A DNA stretch of 64,000 nt, taken from contig CAWAVW010000004.1 of the NCBI GenBank assembly GCA_963785585.1, positions 1,488,001 to 1,552,000 on the forward strand. The letters are read 5' to 3'. The first letter of the stretch is position 1; the number at the start of each line of letters is the position of its first letter. The position numbers were made by a program, and so were the translations under genes. The notes under the pieces were generated by a model. That model did no database searches. It had not been told where the DNA came from and saw only the letters and a list, made by a program, of their open reading frames with translations. This document shows, piece after piece, positions 15,172 through 25,218 of this stretch. The DNA comes from Palsa-295 sp963785585 (lineage in GTDB: Bacteria; Acidobacteriota; Terriglobia; Acidiferrales; UBA7541).

Positions 15172-15885
15172 TTAGAGGCTTTTGCGATTGGTGGAGGTTC
15201 GATAGCTGTAGATGGCCTGGGCAACGGATTCGATGAAGGATTTGACCTGGGCGGAGGTCATGTCGGACGGGATTTTGACGAGGCCGGCGCTGACGAAGTT
15301 GTCCACGGCGGCGGAAAGGCTGGTGTTCACCTGGGTCCAATTGACGGTGCCGTTGGTGGTGGAGGTAACGACGTAGGAATCGATCATGCGGAGACTGACG
15401 CCGGGAGTGAACAGGGAGAGAACTTCGTTGTTGTCATTCATGGCGCCGGTGACGTCGAGAGTGAACCACTGCACGTCTTGCAGATTCGCGCCGGAAGGAA
15501 TGTTGGCGAGGTGATCGGTAACGGCGGCGCTGACGATTTGGGAGACGGCGAGATCCTGGGCGGCGGGGTTGGCGGAGCCATCGGCGTTGGTGGGAGGGAG
15601 AGCGTCGGCGATGGCGCTGGAAAGGCCGAGGAGGACGATGTAGGTGTGGTGGGTTTGAAGGATGTCGTTGACGGCGACGCCGTAGGTTTCGAATTGGGCG
15701 AGAGTCATGCCGTAACGAGGCTGGGTGATCTTGGTGGCTACGGCGTTATAGACGAAGCATTGGATGGCGTCATTTTGCGTGTCGGTGCAACTGGCCGGTT
15801 TTTGGGCAAGAGCCGGCGACGAGAGTGCGGCTGCCAATACGACCAGAATAGATGCGGAACGGATCAGGTTGCGGATGGGTAGCAT
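15172..15885 (-). CDS. Secreted hypothetical protein (cargo gene)
   Basis: 237 aa from the ATG at 15885 (AGGAG six bases upstream on the minus strand). A Sec signal peptide (IRNLIRSASILVVLAAALSS, then PALA) is followed by a mature domain with two cysteines near the N-terminus (SCTDTQNDAIQCFVYNAVA) and alternating helical and Thr/Ser-rich parts, ending KSFIESVAQAIYSYRTSTNR. No family recognised. It is one of five minus-strand genes set singly among plus-strand phage genes, here directly before the capsid gene and after the large repeat array. Confidence 0.65.
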   Translation of the reverse strand: MLPIRNLIRSASILVVLAAALSSPALAQKPASCTDTQNDAIQCFVYNAVATKITQPRYGMTLAQFETYGVAVNDILQTHHTYIVLLGLSSAIADALPPTNADGSANPAAQDLAVSQIVSAAVTDHLANIPSGANLQDVQWFTLDVTGAMNDNNEVLSLFTPGVSLRMIDSYVVTSTTNGTVNWTQVNTSLSAAVDNFVSAGLVKIPSDMTSAQVKSFIESVAQAIYSYRTSTNRKSL

Positions 15886-16344
15886 ACGAATCTCCTGTGT
15901 GTGAGGCTGGATTGCCACCCCACGCGGGAGGGGCGCGTGGATGGATGAATCGCAGAAACGGAATTCGGTTTCCGTTCGGGCTGGGGGTCGGAGCAGTTGC
16001 GGGATCAGAGTAAGCGAAAGGGCGAGGCGGAGATACTGGCCCGAGGTGTAGTTAAGGTACGGGGGTGGGGACTGGCCCAAGGTTGCCCTCGGCCGTAGCT
16101 GAGCAAAGAGGAAGCGACGGAATCGTTCGGTGGGCCTCGAGAAGGCTGGCGGGCGTGAAGCCCGCCGCTACAAAGGCGGTTGGGGCGAGCTGTTTTTTTC
16201 GGCAGAGCAGAATGTGGCGCGGCGAAGTGTTTCCGAAGAAGTGGACCTGGCAGGCCAAGCGAGAAATTTGGGAATTGGTGCGGCGCAGCGTGCGCGGGTG
16301 TGTGCGTCGAGGCGGGACAAATCGAATTTAAGGAGAATTGACAT
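15886..16344. other. Divergent gap before the capsid gene
   Basis: No gene. Near the minus-strand gene there is a CCACGCG/CGCGTGG hairpin (about 15917-15938). One GGCGGGC/GCCCGCC repeat lies at 16144-16174. The capsid gene's AAGGAG site is at about 16330. Confidence 0.6.
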
Positions 16345-17619
16345 ATGGCACAGATGCAGAATGCGCAGTCGGTTGCGCTGCAACTGGAAAAGGTGAGGGA
16401 CAAGCTGCCGCTGTTGTACGAACGCGACGATATTTTATTGACGATGATTCAGCAGCGCGGAGACGTGGAGAAGGTGAGCTCGCGAAACATGCGGCTGCCT
16501 TTGCAGATTCGTCCGGGAGGCAAGGCGGGCCTGGCGAATATGGATGGCGGAGACCTGGGACGCGGATCGGGAACGGTGTACGACGTGGCGCAGGTGACGC
16601 CGGTATTTTTCCGGCACGCGGTGGAAATGACGAAGCTGGTGGAGTACGCGTCGAATGCGCCGGAGAAGGCGATCGAGAACGCGGCGAAGCGCGAAGTGAA
16701 AAATGCGATGAGCCAGTTCCGATCGTTTCTCGACAAGGTGATGCAGACGAACGGAAACGGCGTGCTGGGAACGGTGGGATCGATCACGACGACGGGATTG
16801 CCGTCGGGAGTGGCGGCACAGTTCGGATTGGCGAAGCCTCCCGGCGCGATGCTGTTCTATTACAACCAGACGGTGCAGGTGTACGACCCGACGCTGACGA
16901 CGAACCGAGGTTCGGCGAACGTGGTGCTGGTGGATCCGTTCAACTCGTTCATTCAGGTGGATTCGCTGCCGTCGGGAACGAGCGTGAACGATTTGATCGT
17001 GCATGACGGGTTGACCGGGTCGCAGCCGGTGTCGTTGTTTGGGATTCTGTATCACCAGACGAATGCGACAACGGGAACGTGGCTGAATTTGAATCGCGCG
17101 ACGTATCCGGTGGAACTGGCGACGCCGAACGTGAACGGAAACAATTCGGCAATTACGCCGGGCGCGGTGCGACTGGCGATCAACAAGGTGCGCAAGGCGT
17201 TGGGATCGAATCAGGTGTCAAAGCTGATTGCGTACACGTCGCTCGAGCAGGAACACCAGTGGGAGCAGCTCGGGGTGACGATTTCGCAGATCCTAAAGGA
17301 AGGCGCCGGCGGAAGGGCCAGCGATCTGGATTTGCTGTTCACGGGCGAGAAGTCGATGGCGGGCGTGCCGATCAAATCGTCGATCAATGCGAATCAGACG
17401 CGCGTGGATTTTCTGGATCTTTCGCACTGGGGACGAGCGGTGATGCAGGACATCGATTTTTACGATGTGGGCGGGCAGACGCTGTTTCCGATTTACGGGG
17501 CGAGCGGCGGGATTGCGTCGGCTTACATTTTCTACTTCGTGACGGGGTTTCAGGTGTGGAACGAATCGCCGCGAAGCGGGGCTTACATTAACAATCTGGC
17601 GATTCCGACCGGGTATTAG
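16345..17619 (+). CDS. Major capsid protein
   Basis: 424 aa with a strong AAGGAGAATTGACAT leader before the ATG. It probably has an HK97-type fold: an N-terminal helical arm (SVALQLEKVRDKLPLLYERD), a long helix (ENAAKREVKNAMSQFRSFLD) like the spine helix, extended Gly/Thr/Asn-rich beta segments, a domain with KLIAYTSLEQEHQWEQLGV, and a C-terminal DIDFYDVGGQTLFPIYGASG. It is preceded by the scaffold candidate and followed by the strongest intrinsic terminator in the block, as expected for the most highly expressed product. The assignment rests on size, position and overall pattern. Confidence 0.75.
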   Translation: MAQMQNAQSVALQLEKVRDKLPLLYERDDILLTMIQQRGDVEKVSSRNMRLPLQIRPGGKAGLANMDGGDLGRGSGTVYDVAQVTPVFFRHAVEMTKLVEYASNAPEKAIENAAKREVKNAMSQFRSFLDKVMQTNGNGVLGTVGSITTTGLPSGVAAQFGLAKPPGAMLFYYNQTVQVYDPTLTTNRGSANVVLVDPFNSFIQVDSLPSGTSVNDLIVHDGLTGSQPVSLFGILYHQTNATTGTWLNLNRATYPVELATPNVNGNNSAITPGAVRLAINKVRKALGSNQVSKLIAYTSLEQEHQWEQLGVTISQILKEGAGGRASDLDLLFTGEKSMAGVPIKSSINANQTRVDFLDLSHWGRAVMQDIDFYDVGGQTLFPIYGASGGIASAYIFYFVTGFQVWNESPRSGAYINNLAIPTGY

Positions 17620-17751
17620 TCGGGGCGATCGGGCTGAAGAAAGTCGAGAACATCAACACAGAGGACACAGGAAGAAAGGATGAGGGCGCGGAGCCGGCCG
17701 GATAGCGGGGCGGCTGCGCGCTGAGCTGTGGCTTCTTGAGGCGCGATGGTG

Positions 17752-17791
17752 GCGGGGACGATGCGGGTGCGTCGTCCCCGCTTTTATTTTT
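17752..17791 (+). terminator. Strong intrinsic terminator after the capsid gene
   Basis: A perfect 10-bp stem GCGGGGACGA/TCGTCCCCGC with a 10-base loop, followed by TTTTATTTTT. Confidence 0.9.
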
Positions 17792-17828
17792 GGGTGACGC
17801 GGCGAAGGATGGGGTGGTTGCGAGGACG

Positions 17829-18419
17829 ATGATTCGAGTGACACGGGAGACGCACGAGGCGCCGGAGGCAGTGCAGGAGCGAGTGGCGAGGTCGGGCGGG
17901 TGGAATCGATATGGCGAAGCGAATTTCCGGGTGGTGTGGGGCGGATCGCGGCTGAGTTGGGTGGGCGGGCGTTGGGTGGATCACGACGCGAGCGGGAATG
18001 TGGTTCGCGAAGCGATTGAGATGCGGCGAGTGCCGAAATATTTGCCGGAGAACCGGTGGCACATCGAGCGATGGATGGCGCCGGAGTGTTACGGGTCGCC
18101 GGAGAGCTGGTACGAGCAGACCTGCGAGATTGAGGATGGGATTCGAGTGGCGTCGCTGGGACCGTATCCTTCGCGCGGAGAGTATGAGCACTGCTTTACG
18201 CTGGCGGGGAGCGACGGGGAATTTATTCCGTTGACGGCGACGGCTTGCGACTGGGTGGTGCGAGCGATTGAGTGGTCGCGACGGCAGCCGAGACGGGCGA
18301 TGAGGGCGGCGCTCGAGGAGCGAGAGGCGTTGAAGGAATGGAGATGGGATCGCAGGGCGGATGATTTGCTGGGAGATGCGGGGCCGGCGTTTGGCGGGGC
18401 GGGGTTTGTGAGTTTGTGA
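17829..18419 (+). CDS. Phage-block hypothetical protein after the capsid
   Basis: 196 aa from the ATG at 17829 (GAGGA upstream); the frame is open to 17736 but that part spans the terminator. Compact and Trp/Arg-rich: WNRYGEANFRVVWGGSRLSW, WHIERWMAPE, and a C-terminal helix ALEEREALKEWRWDRRADDL. No membrane segment. It may be a head-completion or connector protein by position; no family recognised. Confidence 0.6.
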   Translation: MIRVTRETHEAPEAVQERVARSGGWNRYGEANFRVVWGGSRLSWVGGRWVDHDASGNVVREAIEMRRVPKYLPENRWHIERWMAPECYGSPESWYEQTCEIEDGIRVASLGPYPSRGEYEHCFTLAGSDGEFIPLTATACDWVVRAIEWSRRQPRRAMRAALEEREALKEWRWDRRADDLLGDAGPAFGGAGFVSL

Positions 18420-18446
18420 GGTTTTGTATTTGCGAGAGGTTGAGGG

Positions 18447-18500
18447 GTAAAGAAGTGGCGAGTGGCAAGTGGCAAGTGGCTAGTGATTCGTGGCGAATGG
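18447..18500. repeat. CTAG-type spacer repeat
   Basis: AAGTGGCGAGTGGCAAG, then GTGGCAAGTGGCTAGTGATTC, between two phage-block genes and upstream of the 18524 ribosome-binding site. Confidence 0.75.
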
Positions 18501-18523
18501 CTGAAGGACGGAGCGAGGGAACG

Positions 18524-19204
18524 ATGAGCACGTACCAGGCGGCGACATTGACGGGACGGCGGGAAGTGGTGGTGGATACACGGGCGAAGGGAGACGTGGG
18601 AGCGGGTGCGACGATTGCGTCGATCTCGGATCAGGATTGGTATATCTCGCGGACGCACGGGGTGTACCACATTCCGGCGCGGCAGAAGGGCGAGGCGTAC
18701 GCGGTGGTGAGGATTGAATCGCGCGGAGACATTATCGATTTGGGGGACAACCGGCGGATGCCGTTCACGATTGCGGCGCGGGAGATCGCGGAGGATTTGC
18801 TGCAGGATTTGCAGGACCACGGAGTGTTTGTTTGCGAGGGGGAACGGCCGAGCGCCGAGGAGCTGGCGACGGCGACGGCGCGGCGAGATGCGTTTCACCA
18901 GCGGCTGGTGACGGACGGGGACACGATGTGGGCGCGAGGGCATTCGTTTCGCGAGATTTCGGATTTGCACAGGCGAGCGGCAATTGCGCTGGGAATTGAA
19001 CGGGAGTGGGCTTACGTACCGGTGAAGATGAGCGATTGTCCGGCGTGCGGAGAGAAGGTGAAGCCGGGCGTGGCGGTGTGCAGGTACTGCTCGGCGATTT
19101 TGGATGAGGAGAAGGCGGCAAAGCATGGGTTGGGGCCGGGGGTTCGCGTTCGAGGCACGGAGGAAGAGCAGGCTGCGGGGCGGGGAGCGAGCAAGAGGCG
19201 GTAA
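18524..19204 (+). CDS. Phage-block protein with C-terminal zinc ribbon
   Basis: 226 aa from the ATG at 18524 (GAGGGA upstream). The N-terminal part is beta-rich (STYQAATLTGRREVVVDTRA). The middle is helical and charged (REIAEDLLQDLQDHGVFVCE). The C-terminus holds CPACGEKVKPGVAVCRYC (about 169-186), a classical four-Cys zinc ribbon, then a basic Gly-rich tail. It may bind nucleic acid or be a virion assembly factor. It sits between the capsid region and the fibre gene. Confidence 0.65.
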   Translation: MSTYQAATLTGRREVVVDTRAKGDVGAGATIASISDQDWYISRTHGVYHIPARQKGEAYAVVRIESRGDIIDLGDNRRMPFTIAAREIAEDLLQDLQDHGVFVCEGERPSAEELATATARRDAFHQRLVTDGDTMWARGHSFREISDLHRRAAIALGIEREWAYVPVKMSDCPACGEKVKPGVAVCRYCSAILDEEKAAKHGLGPGVRVRGTEEEQAAGRGASKRR

Positions 19205-19277
19205 CCGCTGACTGGCATTGCAGATGAAACGGCAGAAGATGCCCCAGTGGACAAGTTCAGCGCGAAGGCGCGGGGCT

Positions 19278-19847
19278 TCAGGATTGCGGGACGGCGATCG
19301 AGCGGCGACGGGAAATCAGCGCCAGGGCGAAAAGGCCTGCGGCCAGCAGGAGCCATGTGGACGGTTCGGGCGTGGCGATTTGCGTGGCTTCGCCGGCGTT
19401 GATCAGGGCGAAAGAGCCGGCGGCGCAGTTGATGCAGTAACCGCCGGTGAAAGCGAAGGAGGATGGCGGCGCGCCGAAATCAAAATCGGACCAGGTGAAA
19501 ACGACCAGGGCGCTGCCAGCGAGATCCTGAAAAAAGCTGGTGCCGAAGGGATCGTACACGGTGCAGAGGTTCGAGCTGGCGCCGTCGCACGAGAAGGACG
19601 TGCCTCCGACGGTGAAGTCTGAGCTGACGAGCGTGGTGACGCCGGTGGACGTGTTGGTGTCGAAATCGATGGTGCCGGTGAAGCTGCTGCCGTTGGTGAG
19701 AGTGCCGGAGATTGAATAGGCCGAGCCCGAGTCCGCGAGGGTGACGGCCGGCAGGAGCATGAAGGCGGCGGCGAGAATCGCGAGGGCGAGTACACGGGCG
19801 AAGAGCCGTTGGCGGCGGTTAGATTGTGGGGCGGCGGTGAAATTCAC
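19278..19847 (-). CDS. PEP-CTERM sorted exported protein (cargo gene)
   Basis: 189 aa from the GTG at 19847 (GGAG eight bases upstream). A signal peptide (LFARVLALAILAAAFMLLPA) is followed by a beta-rich secreted domain (SYSISGTLTNGSSFTGTIDF) with several cysteines, ending with the sorting signal PEPSTWLLLAAGLFALALIS plus RRR. PEP-CTERM proteins are exported, processed by exosortase and usually linked to exopolysaccharide. No exosortase gene is in the window. Minus-strand cargo between phage genes. Confidence 0.85.
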   Translation of the reverse strand: MNFTAAPQSNRRQRLFARVLALAILAAAFMLLPAVTLADSGSAYSISGTLTNGSSFTGTIDFDTNTSTGVTTLVSSDFTVGGTSFSCDGASSNLCTVYDPFGTSFFQDLAGSALVVFTWSDFDFGAPPSSFAFTGGYCINCAAGSFALINAGEATQIATPEPSTWLLLAAGLFALALISRRRSIAVPQS

Positions 19848-20352
19848 GGTGCGTCTCCAGAGTGCCGAAACCGGGGCCAGGAAGCGGGCAGCCCCTTGTG
19901 TTCCATAGGGGTATTGCAACGGACGGGCCAAAACGGGCGGATCGCCGAGTGAATAGGGTCCAGGGCAGCTGGATGGCGTCGGTTTTGAGGTGGCCAGCCG
20001 TGGGTTTGCAGTACAGGGCGGATTTATATGTCGCCTGTAATGAATGACATGCGTGCGACAGACTTTTCTAGAGCTGCCGGAACGAATGGGGAGATCGGAA
20101 CGCGTGCGCCAGGCTGAGACGGCGGGGAATAGCGTGGAAGCGGTCGGGGAAGGCAGCGTTTTCGGGGTTGTCGGGAGGAAAAGGGCCCGGCTGAGTACCG
20201 AGCTGTGGAAAAGTTTTTCCGCTGGCGGGGAGCCGGGGATATTGGCTGAAATCGGGGGATTTGAGCCGGTGGGACGAGGAAAACGGGACATGGCGGTTGG
20301 TCGAGCGAAGATCGAGAAGGTTGGCATTACACCCAAGAGCATGGGAGGAGAG
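19848..20352. other. Divergent gap upstream of the fibre gene
   Basis: No supported gene and none of the main repeat families. The frame of the fibre gene is open through it to 20044, but the signal peptide and ribosome-binding site place the start at 20353. Promoters for both flanking genes are expected here, but no strong hexamers were found. Confidence 0.5.
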
Positions 20353-23300
20353 ATGGTGCGAAGACGATCGAACGCAGCGAGGACGTGGGTTGTGTTGATC
20401 GGATTGGCGGGAATGCTCTTTGGGGCGACAGCTCCCGGAGCCGGCGCGCAAGGATCGAGGAAGGATGATGTGGTGTTTGGACCGACGGGGCATCCGGTGG
20501 CCGGCGCGACGGTGACGGTTTGCGTGGCGACAGCAACGGGAACGCCGTGCTCGCCGCTGGCGACGATTTACACGGATGCAACGCTGACGACGACGTCAGC
20601 CAATCCGTTTCAAACGGATGGAATCGGGAACTACCATTTTTACGCGCCGGCGGGACGGTACATGCTGCAGATTACCGGGCCGCAGATCAGCGGGACGATC
20701 ACGTATCCAGATGTGATTTTGCCGGCGGATGTGTCGTCATCGGGATCGGGAAACAATATTTCGGCGTTTGGATTGACGCTGGGCGGAAATTTGAGCGTGG
20801 CGGGAAACGCGACGATTTCAGGGACGTTGACGACGACGAATTTTAATCCGGGAGCGTTCACGCCGACGACGCTGAGCGTGGGCGGGAATGAGACGGTGCA
20901 GGGATCGCGTCCGAGAGTGGATGTGACGGCGTATGGCGCGAAGGGCGATGGGGTAACGGACGACACGGCGGCGATCCAGTCGGCGATCACGGCGGTGTGC
21001 GGGACATACAACCACGCGCTGGGCGGCGGAACGATTTATTTTCCGCCGGGCGTTTACATTCTGACGCAGACGCAGCTGCCGTCAACGGCGCCGGTTTTCA
21101 CGCTGCCGTGCTCGGGACTTCACTTCCAGGGCGGGAACTCGACGAATTATGCGACGGGCGGGGCGCAATTCAACCGGCCGCCGCAGACGCGGCTGGCGGT
21201 GAATACGCTGGGGGCGAGTCCGAACAACGCGCCGGTGTTTTCGATTACGTCTCCGAACGGAGAAGAGACATTTGAGAATTTGACGATCAACGGGCACAAC
21301 CAGGCGGTGAGCCTTTTCGATTCGACGGAAGACTCGCTGAAGAATGTGTGCCTGACGGTGCCGACGACCGGGCAGACGGACAACACGCCGCTGAAGATCA
21401 CGAATTCGTTTTGGTTTTTCATGGATGGCGGATGCCTGCAGACGTCGAGTTCGACGGTGCCGGTGGGGATGTTTACGGGAGAGACGCCGATTGCGGGCGA
21501 ATCGCCGCTGGTGGGCCTGGTGTATTTCACGAACGTGCAGGGAACGGGCGGAGGATTTCAGTACATCCAGAGAGCGAATACGGCGGGACCGGGGCCGGGG
21601 AATTTTGTTTTCCGGAATATGGCGGCGTTTGAGAACTCGGGAACGAGTTTTCTGACGGTGACGAACGCGACGGGAAATCCCGGATCGGCGGCGATGCCGT
21701 CGCTGGTGGACATGACGTTTGACAATGTGACGACGTCAGATCCGACGTCGGTGACGAATGCGGTGATCGAGTTTAATTCGTCGGGATCGATCCTCGAGGG
21801 CGTTTACATCCTGAATTCCTTTGCGGGGAATGCGGGACAAGGGCCGGCGGTGCGAATGGACGCGGGGACGCTGGCGGGATGCCACATCATCGGAGCGAAC
21901 GGGCAATCGTCCACGTGGGCGCTGGACAGCAACGGAATTCCGGTGGGCGGCTGCGCGGTGGAAAACACCAACGGTTACGACTACGTGGTGAACACGACGG
22001 TGCCGGACCGGCTGCGGACGGACATTTTTCCAGCGGGCGATAACAACGGAACGCCGTTTCGGGCGACGGCGTCGGGGAATCGGTTTGCGACGGTGGCGAT
22101 CGATCCGGCGTACGGATACATGTTCGGGACGGGCAGTGCGTTCGGATATGGCGCGTCGTTGATGGAGAACGCGCAGGGGAGCATCGACGTACAGTTTGCG
22201 TCGATGTTCGCGCCAACGAATGTGACGGCGACCGGCACAACGGGGGGAACGCTTTCGCCGGGGACGTATTACGCGACGGTGGCGGCGACGTCTGACAACT
22301 GCACGCACCAGTCGGCACAGTCGGTGCAGAGCAGCGGCGTGGCGATTTCGGGATCGACGAATGCGGTAAATGTGGCGTGGACGGCTTCGGCGCCCGGGAT
22401 GACGGCGGTGGCCGGCTATTGCGTGAATATTTCGACCGCGCCGGATTTGACGGCGGCCAAGTACTGGGCACCGCAGCAGACGGGCGTGGTGTTCGTGAGC
22501 GGGGCTTCGACGACCAGCGCGGTGGTGACGGCGATCCCGACGGGATTCGGGGCGATGAATTTGACGGGGACGATGGCGGCGGCGCACCGGTTCACGACGA
22601 CGTCGCTCGGGATCAACCAGACGAATCCGCAGTACAACCTGGATGTGAATGGAAGCGCGGCGGTGAATTCGCTGAACGGAGTGCAGAAGGCGGAGCGGTT
22701 CAGCGGCGCGGATGCGGGCGTGCAGATCAACGCGTGCTTGACGGCAGCGGCGACGACTTCGAGCGCGTGCGATGCGCGAGGTTTGACGGGGACGCTGACG
22801 GCGACGCATCACATAACGATTCCGGCGGGAACGACGCTGGAGTGGGGTCGCGCGCAACTGGTGATTTCGGATTCGACGACGAACGATGCGATCGAGCTGA
22901 CGGGCGATGGGGCGTCGCTGGTGGGATATCAGGAGTCGGGATTGGGGACGGTCTCCAATCCGGATACCTCGGGGTACATCGGATGCGGGATCGCGGGGTG
23001 CACGGTGATCAAAAACCCGAACCAGGCGACGTCGAAGATAAATTATGTGCATATTTTCGGGATGTACCTGCAGGCGAACGGGGCAGGCTCGAAGGTGATC
23101 GACATGACGTCGATCGGGCATTCGGACATCGAGAACAATAACTTTCAATTGGGGACGGGCGGAAATTCGTACGGGGTGTACGGGAATTCATCGGTGGGCG
23201 GGTTCGACGGTTCGAACACGATTTTCAAGCACAACAATTTCCAGCCGGAGACGGCGGGGGATACTTGCTTTTCGCTGGCGGGAACGTACAACGCGGTTGT

Positions 23301-24678
23301 GCTGGAGCAGAACGCGTGCGTGCTGCCGCCGGGAGCTTCGACGGGATATGCGTTCTCGAAGGACTCGAACGGAAATTATCCGAACAACGATGAGGTGTAC
23401 GGCAACGATTGCGAGACTTCGTCGCAAGCGTTCAATCAGATTTGCTTCAACATCGTGGGAGTGACCTCGATTACGTTTGGGCCGAACAACCGCTGCGAGA
23501 ATGTGTACAACTGCTACCAGTTTCCGAGCGACGGATCGTCGGACGGAATCCACGTGCTGGACCCTTATCTTTCGATCACGAATAACACGCAGGTGAAGCC
23601 GAATGAGCCGGCGACGGCCATGGTGGCGCTGGACAACAACGGGCATAACTGGCAGCCGTCGATGCATTACGGAATGAACGACCTAGCGGGCGACAATTTG
23701 CTGGGGAACAGCGGGTTTGAGGGCTGGCAGAACACGACGACGCTGTATTACTGGGGCGGCGTGACGGCAGGCGGGACGATCAATCAACCGGGGAGCGGCG
23801 TGTATCTGCAGAATGCTTCCTCGAGCTCGACTCCGGCCGTGGATTCGTACACGCAAGGAACGTACAACCTGCGGATTGGCGATGGGGCGACGGCGGGGCT
23901 GGGAGTGAACTCGGCGTGCATCCAGGTGGATGCAACGAAGGAGTACACGCTGATGTTCCGGGTGGCGTCGGGATCGACGTCGAATAATTTCCGGCCGGGG
24001 ATCCGGTTTTACTACGACACGAACTGCACGACGACGGACGTGATATCGAGCGTGGCGACGAACGCGCGGGTGCTGTCGCCGGCGAATTATGCGGGGACTT
24101 CCACGGCGACGGGAAACTGGCAATCGACGAACGCGTCGCTGACGTACAACAACGGAATTACGTGCGGGTGCAATGTGACGGGGCTGGACTGGCAGGTGGC
24201 GACGGCGTCGGCGTGGACCCCGACGCGGAACTACGGATTGATTTTCAGGGTACCGAACGGATATTCGAGCAACACGACGGTAGCGAAGTCGATGCGGATA
24301 TTCTTGCTGGAGAATACGGCGGCGGCGGGAAATTACGTTTATTTTGACGATGTGATTTTGTCGCAAGGTCCGGTAACGCCGGATATACGGACGGCGCCGC
24401 TGCGGGATTCGGGGAATCCGACGGAGTATGGGTCGCTCGCGATTGCGCAGCATTTGAATCAAGGGGCGGCGAACACGTTCGCGGGGACGGTGGCGCTGGT
24501 GGGCGGAACGGCGACGGTGACGTTTCCGACGGCGTACAACTCGGCGCCGGTGTGCACGGCGAACGATACGTCGGCGGTGGCGACGGTGAAGGCGCAGACA
24601 ACGGCGACGACGTTGACGCTATCGCAATCGGGCGGGACGGATACGATCATGTATATCTGCGTGGGGAATCCGAATTGA
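20353..24678 (+). CDS. Large tail-fibre-like beta-helix protein with a signal peptide
   Basis: 1441 aa from the ATG at 20353 (GGGAGGAGAG upstream). Residues 1-33 are a Sec signal peptide (RRRSNAARTWVVLIGLAGML, cleavage near GAGAQG). A small carboxypeptidase-regulatory-like beta domain follows (about 40-110), then a repeat-rich linker and a pectate-lyase/GH28-like beta-helix starting with VTAYGAKGDGVTDDTAAIQS (about 190-500). A second beta-helix section begins near residue 780 (DAGVQINACL). The carbohydrate-binding-like C-terminal region ends MYICVGNPN. Phage fibres and tailspikes share this beta-helix but are not normally exported through Sec, so it may instead be a surface polysaccharide-binding or depolymerising protein. 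Confidence 0.75.
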   Translation: MVRRRSNAARTWVVLIGLAGMLFGATAPGAGAQGSRKDDVVFGPTGHPVAGATVTVCVATATGTPCSPLATIYTDATLTTTSANPFQTDGIGNYHFYAPAGRYMLQITGPQISGTITYPDVILPADVSSSGSGNNISAFGLTLGGNLSVAGNATISGTLTTTNFNPGAFTPTTLSVGGNETVQGSRPRVDVTAYGAKGDGVTDDTAAIQSAITAVCGTYNHALGGGTIYFPPGVYILTQTQLPSTAPVFTLPCSGLHFQGGNSTNYATGGAQFNRPPQTRLAVNTLGASPNNAPVFSITSPNGEETFENLTINGHNQAVSLFDSTEDSLKNVCLTVPTTGQTDNTPLKITNSFWFFMDGGCLQTSSSTVPVGMFTGETPIAGESPLVGLVYFTNVQGTGGGFQYIQRANTAGPGPGNFVFRNMAAFENSGTSFLTVTNATGNPGSAAMPSLVDMTFDNVTTSDPTSVTNAVIEFNSSGSILEGVYILNSFAGNAGQGPAVRMDAGTLAGCHIIGANGQSSTWALDSNGIPVGGCAVENTNGYDYVVNTTVPDRLRTDIFPAGDNNGTPFRATASGNRFATVAIDPAYGYMFGTGSAFGYGASLMENAQGSIDVQFASMFAPTNVTATGTTGGTLSPGTYYATVAATSDNCTHQSAQSVQSSGVAISGSTNAVNVAWTASAPGMTAVAGYCVNISTAPDLTAAKYWAPQQTGVVFVSGASTTSAVVTAIPTGFGAMNLTGTMAAAHRFTTTSLGINQTNPQYNLDVNGSAAVNSLNGVQKAERFSGADAGVQINACLTAAATTSSACDARGLTGTLTATHHITIPAGTTLEWGRAQLVISDSTTNDAIELTGDGASLVGYQESGLGTVSNPDTSGYIGCGIAGCTVIKNPNQATSKINYVHIFGMYLQANGAGSKVIDMTSIGHSDIENNNFQLGTGGNSYGVYGNSSVGGFDGSNTIFKHNNFQPETAGDTCFSLAGTYNAVVLEQNACVLPPGASTGYAFSKDSNGNYPNNDEVYGNDCETSSQAFNQICFNIVGVTSITFGPNNRCENVYNCYQFPSDGSSDGIHVLDPYLSITNNTQVKPNEPATAMVALDNNGHNWQPSMHYGMNDLAGDNLLGNSGFEGWQNTTTLYYWGGVTAGGTINQPGSGVYLQNASSSSTPAVDSYTQGTYNLRIGDGATAGLGVNSACIQVDATKEYTLMFRVASGSTSNNFRPGIRFYYDTNCTTTDVISSVATNARVLSPANYAGTSTATGNWQSTNASLTYNNGITCGCNVTGLDWQVATASAWTPTRNYGLIFRVPNGYSSNTTVAKSMRIFLLENTAAAGNYVYFDDVILSQGPVTPDIRTAPLRDSGNPTEYGSLAIAQHLNQGAANTFAGTVALVGGTATVTFPTAYNSAPVCTANDTSAVATVKAQTTATTLTLSQSGGTDTIMYICVGNPN

Positions 24679-25218
24679 AGTTGCTACGGATGGTGGGACG
24701 GGAGGCTGGCGGGGAGTGAATTGGGGCCGAGATGGGGCTGGAAGCGGCAAGCCGCTGCTGGTTTGCTGCGTGGATGGGTGAGCATCGCAAAAGCGGTGGC
24801 AAGCCACCGCACTCCGAAAATGATCTTGCCGAGAATTTGGTGCGCGAACGGCGATGGCCGCGACCGGCCGCCGGCTAGCTGGCGGGGAGTGAATTGTGGG
24901 GGCGAGATTGGGTTGGCAGCGGCAAGCCGCTGCTGGTTTCCTGCGTGGATGAGTGGGCATCTCGAAAGCGGTGGCAAGCCACCGCACTCCGAAAATGATG
25001 TTGCAGGGGGTTTTGGCGCGAGAAGTCGGATGCTTCTTGGCCAGTGAAGGCCGCGGAAAGCAAATGGCAATGGACCAACAAAACGCGCCTCGCGTGGGCG
25101 GGACGCGCACAGAAAGAACGGTCTGTGTTACGAACGGCAGTGTTGACCGATTGTGTTGAGAAATCCTCGTAAAAACTGAATTTGGATCTGGCGGCGCATT
25201 TTGCGCTGGGGTGTGTCT
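24679..25218. repeat. Two diverged copies of a 175-183-bp repeat
   Basis: Each copy has GGCGGGGAGTGAATTG (24709, 24891), then AGCGGCAAGCCGCT (24743, 24918), then GCGGTGGCAAGCCACCGC and ACTCCGAAAATGAT. Spacing between copies is 175-183 bases because of small indels. No gene. Confidence 0.85.

Noticed and set aside
14525..15236. Open frames of 190-216 codons in the array
   Set aside because: They translate the tandem repeats (recurring THPLQRRQRMGHP and PPFAEAAKDGAP), have no domain and no consistent ribosome-binding site.
19848..20352. Possible c-di-GMP riboswitch upstream of the PEP-CTERM gene on the minus strand
   Set aside because: A TGCAAACC and a GACGC occur, but the GGACGCAAAGCC and tetraloop-receptor parts of the GEMM-I consensus are missing.
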